The notes beneath the pieces are model-generated. The model ran no database searches, was not told the origin of the DNA, and worked only from the letters and a program-made list of their open reading frames with translations. 49,002 nucleotides of DNA from Myxococcales bacterium (GTDB lineage: Bacteria; Myxococcota; UBA796; SXON01): the NCBI GenBank assembly GCA_009692585.1, contig SHYX01000035.1, forward strand, positions 1 to 49,002, in the 5' to 3' direction. Positions 32,111 through 40,380 of the stretch are shown here, one piece after another (positions within the stretch are counted from its first letter, which is position 1; the number at the start of each line of letters is the position of its first letter). The translations under genes and the position numbers were made by a program.

Positions 32111-33238
32111 TTGCGCGCCCGGCAACTTTGGATCCTGGTGACCTTCCTCATCCTGTTGGGTCTGGTCTTTCTGTCGCTCGATCGCTCCGCGACCAGGCTG
32201 CGCGGCACGCGTCCGGTGGACATGCCGCAGTTGGTGGCCCTCGTGGAGGGCGGCCGCGTCGACGCCATCGTGGTGCGCGGTCAGAGAATCAAGGCGACCC
32301 TCGACGACGGGACGGCGGTGACGACCCTCGGCCCCGAACGGTCGGACGTCTATCTGCAATTGTTCGACGAATACGGGATCATTCCCAGCTTCCAACGCAC
32401 AGAGGAACACTGGATACAGATCGCTGGCGCGTTGTTTCCGGCGCTGTTGTTGGTCGGAGTGATCCTCGTCGCCCTTGGTCGGGTACCTGCGGTCAGCACC
32501 CGGCGGGGCATCTTCGGCCGGCTGCGGTTCCGGCCTGGCCCGGCCACCCGTCGACTCACCCTGGCCGACGTGGCCGGCGCGACAGCCACCAAGCTCGAGC
32601 TGGCGGAGCTCGTCGGCTTTCTGCGGGAGCCGAACCGGTTCGCCCGCGTGGGCGGGCGGATTCCCCGCGGCGTCCTCCTCGTGGGGCCGCCGGGCGTCGG
32701 AAAGGCGCTCATGGCGCGCGCCGTCGCCGGTGAAGCCGGCGTGCCCTGGTCGCACCTATCCAGTGCCGGCGCGTCAGCACGCGACGTCCTCGACCTGGGC
32801 CGTCGGCCGAACCGACGTGGCCCCTGTGTGGTCTACGTTGACGATGTCGACATCCTCAACCGCCTACCCGCCGAACTCGATGCGCTCCCGGGTGACGACG
32901 GCCTCCTGGTGATCGGCGCCACCCACCAGCCCGAGCGACTCAGCGCCGCGGTCTTCCGCTCCGGGCGCATCGGTCGGACGATCACGATTCCACTGCCCGA
33001 CCAGGCCGAGCGTCTCGCCATCCTGAGTTTTTACGCCACGCGTTGCCCGCTGGCAGCCGACGCGGACCTCGCCGAGATTGCGGTGGGCACGAGCGGCCTC
33101 ACCGGCGCCCAGCTGGAGAACCTGGTGAACGAGGCCGCCCTCTCGGCGGGACGACGCGACGAGGCCGAGGTCGCGCAGGTCGACCTCGTGGCGGCGAGGG
33201 CCCGAATCGTCGCCTCGCCTTCATCCGCGGGGGGGTGA
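32111..33238 (+). CDS. FtsH-like membrane AAA protein without protease domain (pseudo-FtsH), 375 aa
   Basis: The architecture copies FtsH: membrane helix (about 6-22), small periplasmic domain (about 30-95), second helix (about 103-123), then one AAA module (about 150-365). It starts with TTG at 32111. Key residues are altered. Walker A is GPPGVGKA (192-199, Thr to Ala). Walker B is CVVYVDDVD (Glu to Asp at 245). The sensor-1 Asn is His272 (IGATHQPE). The pore-loop segment around FVG is deleted between GVPWSHLSS and AGASARDV. The arginine region RSGRIGR is kept, as is the lid motif GLTGAQLENLVNEAAL. The HExxH zinc protease domain (about 200 residues) is absent. It probably cannot degrade or translocate proteins; a scaffold or regulatory role is inferred. 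The gene occupies the usual ftsH place upstream of folP. Confidence 0.85.
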   Translation: MRARQLWILVTFLILLGLVFLSLDRSATRLRGTRPVDMPQLVALVEGGRVDAIVVRGQRIKATLDDGTAVTTLGPERSDVYLQLFDEYGIIPSFQRTEEHWIQIAGALFPALLLVGVILVALGRVPAVSTRRGIFGRLRFRPGPATRRLTLADVAGATATKLELAELVGFLREPNRFARVGGRIPRGVLLVGPPGVGKALMARAVAGEAGVPWSHLSSAGASARDVLDLGRRPNRRGPCVVYVDDVDILNRLPAELDALPGDDGLLVIGATHQPERLSAAVFRSGRIGRTITIPLPDQAERLAILSFYATRCPLAADADLAEIAVGTSGLTGAQLENLVNEAALSAGRRDEAEVAQVDLVAARARIVASPSSAGG

Positions 33239-34564
33239 GTGACGGGGGGGCGCGCGGTGGTTCCGGGCGTGGTCGTCGCGATCGGCGTGCTCGCCCTACG
33301 CATGCTGGAGGGCACCACGGTCGCCGGCCCGGTGGCACTTCGGCGCGCAACGGACGGGCTCACGGAGATGCAGGGGTGGCTCGGCTGGCAGGTCTGGGAC
33401 AACCTGAGCCACCGGCGCGGGCTGCTCGATGCGAGCGTCTTTCTCGATGGCACCGCAAGTTTGTGGTCGGTGGTCGGCAATCCGGGCGTCGCCGCGCTCC
33501 TGGCCCCGCTTTGGGGTGTCTTGGCACCGGACGCGGCGGGGCTCTTGGGCTTCGGCCTGCTGGCAACCCTCAACATCGTGGCCGGTGCCCGCTTTGGTGC
33601 CGGACACCGCGTCCCGTGGCTAGGTGCGCTCGCGGCGGCGGGTGTCGGCGCTGGGGTGCAGCTGGCGGGGGGGGGGTTCCCGCAGGCGTTGTTTGGCCCC
33701 GGACTCCTGGCGGCGGCGGCGCTGGCGGCGGGCCACGCGCGCCTGGCCGTGGCCTGGACGCTGATCGGGGCGGCGCTGGCGCCCGGCCCCACGGCGGGGA
33801 TGCTCTTGGCGGTCGGGGGGCTCCCCTACGCGGCGCTGGCCGCGCTGGGCTTCGCCGTGGCGCCCTTCGGGAGCGGCGCCGGGCCCGCGCTCATCGCCGC
33901 CGATCTCTTCTGGCCCGGCGGGGGCGCCCAGAGTGCACTTCCCGTCGCGGTCGGTCTGGCGCTGATTGCGCTGTGGCAAGCGCGGGGGTGGTCGCGACTG
34001 CTGGTGGTCCTGACGGCGGCTGGGTTGTTGGCCGGTGTCGTCCCGGAGCCTGTCGCCGGGTATCAGGTCGTGGGCGGCCTCGCGGCGAGCAGCGCGCCGG
34101 TCGCGTTCGCCCTGGCGTTGCTGATCGGGGGCGCGTTGCCGCTCGCCGCCACCCTGACACGCGCGCGGCGGACGCTGTTGGGCGCCTGTCTGGTGGCTGA
34201 CCTGGTAGGCCCGGTTGCTGTGGGCGGCGGGCGGGTGCTGGAGACGGCCTCGCCGGTCGCGCCCGTCCTGGTGTCGCTTGCGAGGTCGCCACGCCGAGCG
34301 GAGGTGGTGGTCATCCCGGACAGCGCGGGAGCGGCGGGCGTCGGTCTCATCCCTCACCACCTGCAGCACGCGTCGCGCGCCCCTCGCCTGGCGAACGACC
34401 CGTCAGGAGGGGTGCCTCTGAACGAACTGCGCGACCACATCCGGCGGTCGGTCCGGCCGGTGGTGGTGGTGTTGTTAGAGCCCGAAGCGGGACAGGCGTC
34501 GGTCCTCGCGAGCGCGTTCGGCCCACCCGAGACCTACGCGGCGCCCATGGCGGTGTGGCGTTGA
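33239..34564 (+). CDS. Multi-pass membrane protein of unknown function, 441 aa
   Basis: The GTG start at 33239 directly follows the stop of the FtsH-like gene. The sequence has an N-terminal anchor (VVPGVVVAIGVLALRML), a soluble loop (about 30-80, GWLGWQVWDNLSHRRGLLDA), and then about eight to ten Ala/Gly/Leu-rich membrane helices up to residue ~325 (such as LLGFGLLATLNIVAGARFGA). A soluble C-terminal domain follows (about 340-441, SPRRAEVVVIPDSAGAAGVG). The loop with Asp/Trp and the overall layout resemble integral membrane glycosyltransferases, but no catalytic motif is certain. It overlaps the start of folP by up to 10 nt. Confidence 0.65.
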   Translation: MTGGRAVVPGVVVAIGVLALRMLEGTTVAGPVALRRATDGLTEMQGWLGWQVWDNLSHRRGLLDASVFLDGTASLWSVVGNPGVAALLAPLWGVLAPDAAGLLGFGLLATLNIVAGARFGAGHRVPWLGALAAAGVGAGVQLAGGGFPQALFGPGLLAAAALAAGHARLAVAWTLIGAALAPGPTAGMLLAVGGLPYAALAALGFAVAPFGSGAGPALIAADLFWPGGGAQSALPVAVGLALIALWQARGWSRLLVVLTAAGLLAGVVPEPVAGYQVVGGLAASSAPVAFALALLIGGALPLAATLTRARRTLLGACLVADLVGPVAVGGGRVLETASPVAPVLVSLARSPRRAEVVVIPDSAGAAGVGLIPHHLQHASRAPRLANDPSGGVPLNELRDHIRRSVRPVVVVLLEPEAGQASVLASAFGPPETYAAPMAVWR

Positions 34565-35316
34565 AGCTCATGGGCATCGTCAACGCCACGCCGGACAGTT
34601 TTTCGGACGGCGGCCGGTACGAGCCGGTGGCGCACGCGCTGAGCCTCTGCGCCGAAGGGGCCGATGTCATCGACGTCGGCGGGGAGAGCACCCGACCGGG
34701 GGCGGCGCCGGTCGACGAAGAGGAGGAACTCCGGCGCGTCCTGCCCGTGGTACGCGCCGCCGTGGCCGCGGGGGGCCTGGTCTCGATCGACACCCGCCGG
34801 GCCCGCGTCGCCGCCGAGGCCTTGGCCGCTGGCGCGCGGATGGTCAACGATGTCAGCGCCGCGGCGGACCCCGACATGCTCCGGGTGGTGGCGCTGGCGG
34901 GCGCGTCGTTGGTGCTGATGCACATGCGCGGCACGCCGGGCACGATGAGCCTGCACACCCAATACGCCGACGTCGTGTCGGAGGTGTGGTCGCTCTTGGC
35001 CCGACGCGCCGAACTCGCAACGCGGGCGGGGTGCATCGACGTGTGGATCGACCCGGGCATCGGGTTTGCGAAGACGGCGCCCCAGTCGGTGGCGGTGTTG
35101 CGGTCGCTTACGGGCCGGGACAACGCGCGGGTGGTGATCGGGGCATCGAGGAAGAGCTTTCTCGGCACGCTCGCCTACGCGCCGACGCCCGACGATCGCC
35201 TGGAGGGCTCCCTGGCCGTCGCGATATACTGCGCCGCTCTGGGGGTCGGCATGCTCCGGGTTCACGACATCGTCGCGACACGGAAGGCGCTATGCACCTG
35301 GAACGCGCTCCGGTGA
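34555..35316 (+). CDS. folP: Dihydropteroate synthase, 253 aa
   Basis: This folate-pathway enzyme joins p-aminobenzoate with dihydropterin pyrophosphate and is the sulfonamide target. Both family signatures are intact: MGIVNATPDSFSDGG at the N-terminus and VIDVGGESTRPGAAPVDEEE. Further conserved blocks are MVNDVSAAADPDM, LMHMRGTPGTM, DPGIGFAKT, GASRKSF and RVHDIVATR. The TIM barrel lacks the usual 10-20 extra N-terminal residues. The start could be GTG 34555 or TTG 34561 (the latter overlapping the previous stop as TTGA). The gene is part of the folP-cdaA-ybbR-glmM group. Confidence 0.95.
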   Translation: MALKLMGIVNATPDSFSDGGRYEPVAHALSLCAEGADVIDVGGESTRPGAAPVDEEEELRRVLPVVRAAVAAGGLVSIDTRRARVAAEALAAGARMVNDVSAAADPDMLRVVALAGASLVLMHMRGTPGTMSLHTQYADVVSEVWSLLARRAELATRAGCIDVWIDPGIGFAKTAPQSVAVLRSLTGRDNARVVIGASRKSFLGTLAYAPTPDDRLEGSLAVAIYCAALGVGMLRVHDIVATRKALCTWNALR

Positions 35317-36089
35317 CCGAGTTCCTGTCGCTCTACGTGCGCAACATCCGGGTCACGGACATCCTCGATGTCGCGATTCTGTGGTTCGTGCTCTACCAGG
35401 CCCTGATGCTGGTCCGCGGCACCCGAGCGCTCCAGACGCTTCTGGGGCTCGGAGCGGTGCTGGTACTGTTTCTCCTCGCCGAATTGCTGGCGCTGTACGC
35501 CGTGCACTGGATGCTCCAGAAGTTCCTCGAGTACTCAGTCATCGCCGTGCTCATCCTGTTTCAGTCCGACATTCGCCGCGGGCTGGCCGGGGCCGGCGGT
35601 CGGTTGCTCCCTTCGTTCTCCCAGGCCTCCGACCAAGGCGCGGTCGAGGAGATCGTCCGCGCCAGCTTCCTGATGGCCAGCCGGCGCATCGGCGCCCTCA
35701 TCGCCATCGAGCGACAGGCGGCGCTCCAGGACTACGCCGACACCGGCAACCGCCTGGGGGCTCGGGTCACCAGCGAGCTGCTCCTGGCGATCTTCCATCC
35801 GACCAGCCCGTTGCACGACGGCGCGGTCGTCGTGAGTCGGGGGGTGATCGTCGCCGCCAAGGTCTTCTTGCCCTTGTCCTTGAGCAAGGAGGTCAGCCGC
35901 TTCGTCGGCACGCGCCACCGCGCGGCCATCGGACTCACCGAAGAGACCGACGCCGTGGTGATCGTGGTGTCAGAGGAGCGCGGGACGGTGGCCGTCGCCT
36001 CGGGGGGGGAGGTCCGCGCCGCCAATGACCCCAGCGAGCTGCGCCAGCGCCTCCTCGAAGCCTTCGACCGGCGAGGGGGTACCGCGTGA
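35292..36089 (+). CDS. cdaA: Membrane diadenylate cyclase CdaA, 265 aa
   Basis: CdaA makes the second messenger c-di-AMP from two ATP. Three N-terminal membrane helices (about 22-41, 47-70, 75-92) precede a DisA_N catalytic domain. The catalytic signatures are intact: LHDGAVVV (Asp176-Gly-Ala) and GTRHRAAIGL (Arg208-His-Arg). ATG 35292 is chosen because GGAAGG lies five nt before it; GTG 35313, which overlaps the folP stop as GTGA, also fits the family N-terminus. It is followed by ybbR (regulator CdaR) and glmM, the conserved c-di-AMP/amino-sugar arrangement. Confidence 0.95.
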   Translation: MHLERAPVTEFLSLYVRNIRVTDILDVAILWFVLYQALMLVRGTRALQTLLGLGAVLVLFLLAELLALYAVHWMLQKFLEYSVIAVLILFQSDIRRGLAGAGGRLLPSFSQASDQGAVEEIVRASFLMASRRIGALIAIERQAALQDYADTGNRLGARVTSELLLAIFHPTSPLHDGAVVVSRGVIVAAKVFLPLSLSKEVSRFVGTRHRAAIGLTEETDAVVIVVSEERGTVAVASGGEVRAANDPSELRQRLLEAFDRRGGTA

Positions 36090-37018
36090 GGCTGACCGAC
36101 AACCTTGGCTACAAGTCTGCGAGCCTGCTGTTCGCGGTCCTGGTGTGGGTGGGGGTGCAGTCGCAGCATCGTGTCGAAGAGCGCGCCCGCGCCACCGTGC
36201 GGTGGACCATCCCCGAGGGCATGGCCTTCGTGGAGCCGCCGCTCGAGGTGGTGACGCTGACCATCGAGGGCGTCCAGGCCCTGGTGCGGACGGTGCCGCA
36301 GCGCACCCTGACCATGGAGGTGGATCTGGCGAAGGCCTCGGCGGGCGACGTGTCCATCGACCTTGGGCAGCGTCCGGTCTCGGGACTGCCGGATCAGCTC
36401 AACGTCACCAGCGTGTCCCCGGCGTTGCTCCGGTTGACCCTGGATCGCCTGCTCAAACGTCGGGTGCCCGTCATGCCGGCCACCGTCGGCAAGGTCGCGG
36501 AGGGCTACCGTGTGGCGGCGGTCAAGGTGACGCCGGACCGGGCAGAGATCGAAGGTGCGGCGACGCTTCTTCGCAGCGTCGAGAGCGTCCCCTCGGGCGA
36601 GGCGGACATCGGTGGCCTCCGCGACGACCAGGACATCGAGGTGGGCCTGGGCTTGCGCAAGGGCCTGGTGGCGACCCGGCAAGCTCGGTACGTCGTACAC
36701 GTCGACGTTGAGCCGATCATCGTCGAACGCCAATTCGACTTCGTGCCGGTGGTCGTCCAGAGCGCAGGGTGGACCAGCGTCAGCCCGGCGGTCAGCCTGG
36801 TGCTGACCGGACCGCAGGAGGCGATCGACGCCGTGGGCGCCGGCGCCGTCAGCGTGGTGGTGACCGTGCCCCCGGGGCGCACTGGGAGCGTCGCCGAGGC
36901 CCGTCGCACCCGTGGGGAGGGGGTGCGGTACGAGGTCCTCCATGGCGCGGGGGAGACGGTGCGGGTGGTCTCCGTCGAGCCCGCGACGCTGAAACTCCAA
37001 CGCGATCCATCGCCGTGA
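36086..37018 (+). CDS. YbbR-domain membrane protein (CdaR-like), 310 aa
   Basis: CdaR-type proteins bind and regulate CdaA. A single N-terminal membrane helix (about residues 10-27, SASLLFAVLVWVGVQSQ) is followed by tandem YbbR beta domains outside the membrane: about 30-115 (PPLEVVTLTIEGVQALVR), 120-205 (VPVMPATVGKVAEGYRVAA, VTPDRAEIEGAATLL) and 215-305 (SVSPAVSLVLTGPQEAIDAV). The length suggests three repeats. The GTG start overlaps the cdaA stop and its stop overlaps the glmM start (GTGA both times), so all three should be co-translated. Confidence 0.92.
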   Translation: MRLTDNLGYKSASLLFAVLVWVGVQSQHRVEERARATVRWTIPEGMAFVEPPLEVVTLTIEGVQALVRTVPQRTLTMEVDLAKASAGDVSIDLGQRPVSGLPDQLNVTSVSPALLRLTLDRLLKRRVPVMPATVGKVAEGYRVAAVKVTPDRAEIEGAATLLRSVESVPSGEADIGGLRDDQDIEVGLGLRKGLVATRQARYVVHVDVEPIIVERQFDFVPVVVQSAGWTSVSPAVSLVLTGPQEAIDAVGAGAVSVVVTVPPGRTGSVAEARRTRGEGVRYEVLHGAGETVRVVSVEPATLKLQRDPSP

Positions 37019-38253
37019 CCTTCGGCACCGACGGCATCCGCGGCCGCGCTGGCGAGGTGGTCACCGCGGCGCTCGCGTGGTCCGTGGGCAACGCGGCCGT
37101 CCAGGTAATGGGTCGCGACATTTGGATTGCTCGTGACCCCCGCGAGTCAGGACCGGGGCTGCTCACGGCGGTGTGCGTCGGGGTGGCGGCCGCGGGCGGA
37201 CGGGCGACGGATCTCGGCGTGTTGCCCACGCCTGGCCTCGCGATCCGCGTGCGGGACGAAGGGGCCGACGCCGGCATCATGGTCACGGCCAGCCACAACC
37301 CGCCGGAGGACAACGGGCTCAAGGTCCTGGGCCGGGGAGGCGGGAAGCTCGATGGCACGGTGCTGGCCGCGCTCAGCGCCGCGATCGGCACGCCCACCGC
37401 CATCCTCGGAGGGACGTCCCGCGCGGTTCCCGGTGTGGCACGCTACGTGGAGTCCCTGCTGGCGGCGCTGCCCCCGGGGCGATGGTTGGAGGGGAGGCGC
37501 ATCCTGCTCGATGCGGGTGGTGGCGCGGGAATCGAGGCGGGCTACGCCGTGCTCGAGGCCCTGGGCGCATGGGTGCACGTGCTCACCGCGCCGGCGATCA
37601 ACGTGGACTGTGGCGCCGTGCACCCCCGTCGTGCCGCCGCCGCCGTAGTGGCAGGCGGATACGACGCCGGCGTCCTGCTCGACGGCGACGCTGATCGTAT
37701 CGCGCTGGTAGACGCCCGCGGTCGCATCCTCGATGGCGACGCGATCCTGTGGCTGTGTCGCCGGGGGCCGACGATGGTGGGCACGGTGATGACCAACCTC
37801 GGGCTGGAGCGCGCGCTGGCCGGGGAGGGGATCGGGCTGGTGCGCACCCCGGTGGGCGACGCCCATGTCGCCGCGGCGATGCGCGAGAGCGGTGCGTGGC
37901 TCGGCGGCGAGCCGAGCGGTCACCTCCTGTACGCGGACGGACCCCCGTCGGCGGATGCCCTCTACGCGGGGCTCCGCGCGCTCCATGTCGCGCCGACCCT
38001 GTCCACCGTGGGATTCCGCCCCGCGTTTCAGTCGTCGATGAACCTGCGGGACGTGCGGCTCCCGACGCTGGACCTGGCGTTCGTTACCGAGGCGGGCGGC
38101 CGTGCGGTGGTGCGCCAGAGCGGTACCGAGGCCCTGGTACGGGTGATGGTGGAGCACGACGACCGCGACACCGCCGAACGCCTGGCCCAGCGGATCCTGG
38201 CCCTCATCCAGGCCAGGCAACCCAGCGACGCACCCGTCCATCCGAGAGGATAG
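37015..38253 (+). CDS. glmM: Phosphoglucosamine mutase, 412 aa
   Basis: GlmM converts glucosamine-6-phosphate to glucosamine-1-phosphate for peptidoglycan and LPS precursors. All four phosphohexomutase motifs are present: catalytic serine TASHNP (Ser93), Mg-binding DGDADR (223-228), sugar-binding GEPSGH (298-303) and phosphate-binding RQSGTEA (367-373). The N-terminal FGTDGIRG is typical of GlmM rather than of phosphomannomutases. Length is about 30 residues below the usual 440-450, with shorter loops. The GTG start overlaps the ybbR stop. Confidence 0.95.
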   Translation: MTFGTDGIRGRAGEVVTAALAWSVGNAAVQVMGRDIWIARDPRESGPGLLTAVCVGVAAAGGRATDLGVLPTPGLAIRVRDEGADAGIMVTASHNPPEDNGLKVLGRGGGKLDGTVLAALSAAIGTPTAILGGTSRAVPGVARYVESLLAALPPGRWLEGRRILLDAGGGAGIEAGYAVLEALGAWVHVLTAPAINVDCGAVHPRRAAAAVVAGGYDAGVLLDGDADRIALVDARGRILDGDAILWLCRRGPTMVGTVMTNLGLERALAGEGIGLVRTPVGDAHVAAAMRESGAWLGGEPSGHLLYADGPPSADALYAGLRALHVAPTLSTVGFRPAFQSSMNLRDVRLPTLDLAFVTEAGGRAVVRQSGTEALVRVMVEHDDRDTAERLAQRILALIQARQPSDAPVHPRG

Positions 38254-38275
38254 GTCCGGCGCCGGTGGGGGAAGC

Positions 38276-38983
38276 ATGGCGCGACGTCTGGGAGTCAATG
38301 TCGACCACGTCGCGACCCTGCGACAGGCCCGCCGGGCCCGGTACCCCGACCCGTTGGCCGCGGCGCTCGTCGCCGAGCGTGCCGGCGCCTCGCAGATCAC
38401 GGTGCACATCCGCGGGGACCGGCGCCACATCCAGGATCACGACCTGCGTCGGCTTCGCGAGTCGGTGCAGACGCTCCTGAACATCGAAGCCGCCTGCACC
38501 GCCGAGATGGCCGAGATTCTCCTGGAGGCGCGCCCGCACCGGGTCACCCTGGTGGCGGAGCGCGAAGGGGAGGTGACCACCGAAGGAGGACTCGAGGTCG
38601 CGGGGAACACTTCCGAGATCGCGGCCTTCTCTGACCGCCTCGGCGTCGCCGGCATCCACGTGGCGCTGTTCATCGACCCCGATGACGCCCAGGTGGACGC
38701 CTCACGCGTGGCGGGCGTCGACATGGTCGAGCTGAACACCGCCCGCTGGGCCGAGACGGGGGACCCGGCGGAGCTCGTGCGCCTGGCGCGGGCCGCGTCC
38801 CGCGCCGGCGCGCTCGGCCTCGCGGTCGCGGCCGGGCATGGGCTCACCCTCCACAATCTGGGGCCGCTCTGCGCGGCGGCGCCCACGATCGAGGAGTACA
38901 ACATCGGCCACGCGCTCATCGCCGACGCCGTCTTCTGCGGCCTGGACGCGAGCGTGCGCCACTACCTGGCGCTGCTCGCTTGA
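38276..38983 (+). CDS. pdxJ: Pyridoxine 5'-phosphate synthase, 235 aa
   Basis: PdxJ condenses 1-deoxyxylulose 5-phosphate with 3-amino-2-oxopropyl phosphate in vitamin B6 synthesis. Conserved blocks are LGVNVDHVATLRQARR (catalytic His), ITVHIRGDRRHIQDHD, LNIEAAC, VTLVAEREGEVTTEGGL, FIDPDD, VELNTARWAE, AAGHGLTLHNL and EYNIGHALIADAVFCGL. The family usually has EFNIG or ELNIG. Length is normal. GGGGGAAGC before the ATG is the ribosome binding site. In many bacteria acpS follows pdxJ; here an nnr gene follows directly by TTGA overlap. Confidence 0.96.
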   Translation: MARRLGVNVDHVATLRQARRARYPDPLAAALVAERAGASQITVHIRGDRRHIQDHDLRRLRESVQTLLNIEAACTAEMAEILLEARPHRVTLVAEREGEVTTEGGLEVAGNTSEIAAFSDRLGVAGIHVALFIDPDDAQVDASRVAGVDMVELNTARWAETGDPAELVRLARAASRAGALGLAVAAGHGLTLHNLGPLCAAAPTIEEYNIGHALIADAVFCGLDASVRHYLALLA

Positions 38984-40380
38984 CGGAACGCGCCGGGCGA
39001 CCCATCTCCCGAGGGGCGATCGTGCGCGGGCTGGACGCGGCGCTGATCCACGGGGTCGGCATCCCCTCCGCCGTGCTCATGGAGCACGCCGCGCACGGCG
39101 TAGCCGACGCCATCGTCGCCTGGTGGGGACCGCGCCCGCCGCCGCCCACTCGCATCCTGTGCGGCCCGGGGAACAACGGCGGCGACGGCTACGCCGTGGC
39201 CCGCCACCTGCATCTTCGCGGCTGGACCGTGCGCTGCCACGCGGTGTTTCAGCCGGCGTCCGCGGAGTGCCGCATCATGCACGGGGTCGCGCGCGAGCTC
39301 GGGTTGCTCGGCGCCCTGGACGACGCGGGCCTGGTGGTCGACGCGATCTTCGGCACCGGACAACGTGTTCCCATCGTGCTCCCGGAGCTGCCGCCGTCGC
39401 GAGCTCCCATTGTCGCGATCGACGTGCCCACGGGCGTCGCCGCGGACACCGGGCTCCGCGTGGGTGACGGTCCGCGCCCGGCCTTCGTGGTCGCCGTCGG
39501 ACGACTCAAGCCCTTTCTTTTCGTGGACGCGCTCCCGTTCGCCCTGGTGGACATCGGGCTCGAGTGGCGTGGCGTTCCCGCCGAGGCCTACCTGGTCGAC
39601 TCGCGCCCGTGGATTCCGATCCTCCCGGACGATGCCAACAAGTGGCGGCGGGGGCACGTCACGGTCCGGGCGGGAACCGCCGAGAAGACGGGCGCCGCCG
39701 TGCTCGCCTGCCTCGGTGCCCTGCGGGGCGGGGCCGGTCTGGTGACGCTCCAGATCGAACGCGCCGCCTGGAGCCGGCTGCCGGAACTTCCCCCGGAGGT
39801 CATGGTCACCGAGCCCGGCGGCGGCGCCGCGGGTGAGGTGCTGGTGGCCGGGCCGGGTCTCGGCCGCGGCGCCGACGACGAACTTCGCCGTCTGTGGAGC
39901 GAGTTTCCCGGGCCGGCCGTGTTCGACGCCGACGGCCTGCGGGCGCTCGACGGGCGGCCCAGCCCCCGCCCGCGGGTGATCACGCCGCACGCGGGGGAGG
40001 CGGCCCACCTGCTCGGACAGAGCTGGCGCCGCCTGGAGGCGGACCGCCTCGCCACCGTCACCCGCCTTTCCCAGGTCGCGACTACCATCTACAAGGGGGC
40101 GTGCCCCATCGTGACCGGGGAGCCGCTCGCGGTGCTGCCCGGTGGGACGGCGGCGCTGGGCGTCGCGGGCTCGGGCGACCTGCTGGCCGGGATCGTGGGG
40201 GGTCTGCTGGCCAACCACCACGCCGGGCGCACCAACGGGGACTGGACCCGCGCCGAGTGCGACGCCGTCGCGCTCGCAGCCGCCTGGCTGCACCAGGAGG
40301 CGGCCCGCGGTCTGCCGGTGGGCACCCTGGTCACCGAGATCGCCGCGCGCGTGCCCGACGTCCGGGGCTCAGCGGCCTGA
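38980..40380 (+). CDS. nnr: Bifunctional NAD(P)H-hydrate epimerase / ADP-dependent dehydratase, 466 aa
   Basis: The protein repairs hydrated NAD(P)H. The N-terminal YjeF_N epimerase domain (about 1-205) shows MEHAAHGVADAIVAWW, CGPGNNGGDGYAVARHL and VDAIFGTGQR. The C-terminal ribokinase-like dehydratase domain (about 210-460) has KWRRGHVTVRAGT, VFDADGLRAL, ITPHAGEAAHL and GSGDLLAGIVGGLLA. Both active sites seem complete. The TTG start overlaps the pdxJ stop as TTGA. The 3' end overlaps the convergent FG-GAP lipoprotein by 12 nt. Confidence 0.94.
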   Translation: MTERAGRPISRGAIVRGLDAALIHGVGIPSAVLMEHAAHGVADAIVAWWGPRPPPPTRILCGPGNNGGDGYAVARHLHLRGWTVRCHAVFQPASAECRIMHGVARELGLLGALDDAGLVVDAIFGTGQRVPIVLPELPPSRAPIVAIDVPTGVAADTGLRVGDGPRPAFVVAVGRLKPFLFVDALPFALVDIGLEWRGVPAEAYLVDSRPWIPILPDDANKWRRGHVTVRAGTAEKTGAAVLACLGALRGGAGLVTLQIERAAWSRLPELPPEVMVTEPGGGAAGEVLVAGPGLGRGADDELRRLWSEFPGPAVFDADGLRALDGRPSPRPRVITPHAGEAAHLLGQSWRRLEADRLATVTRLSQVATTIYKGACPIVTGEPLAVLPGGTAALGVAGSGDLLAGIVGGLLANHHAGRTNGDWTRAECDAVALAAAWLHQEAARGLPVGTLVTEIAARVPDVRGSAA

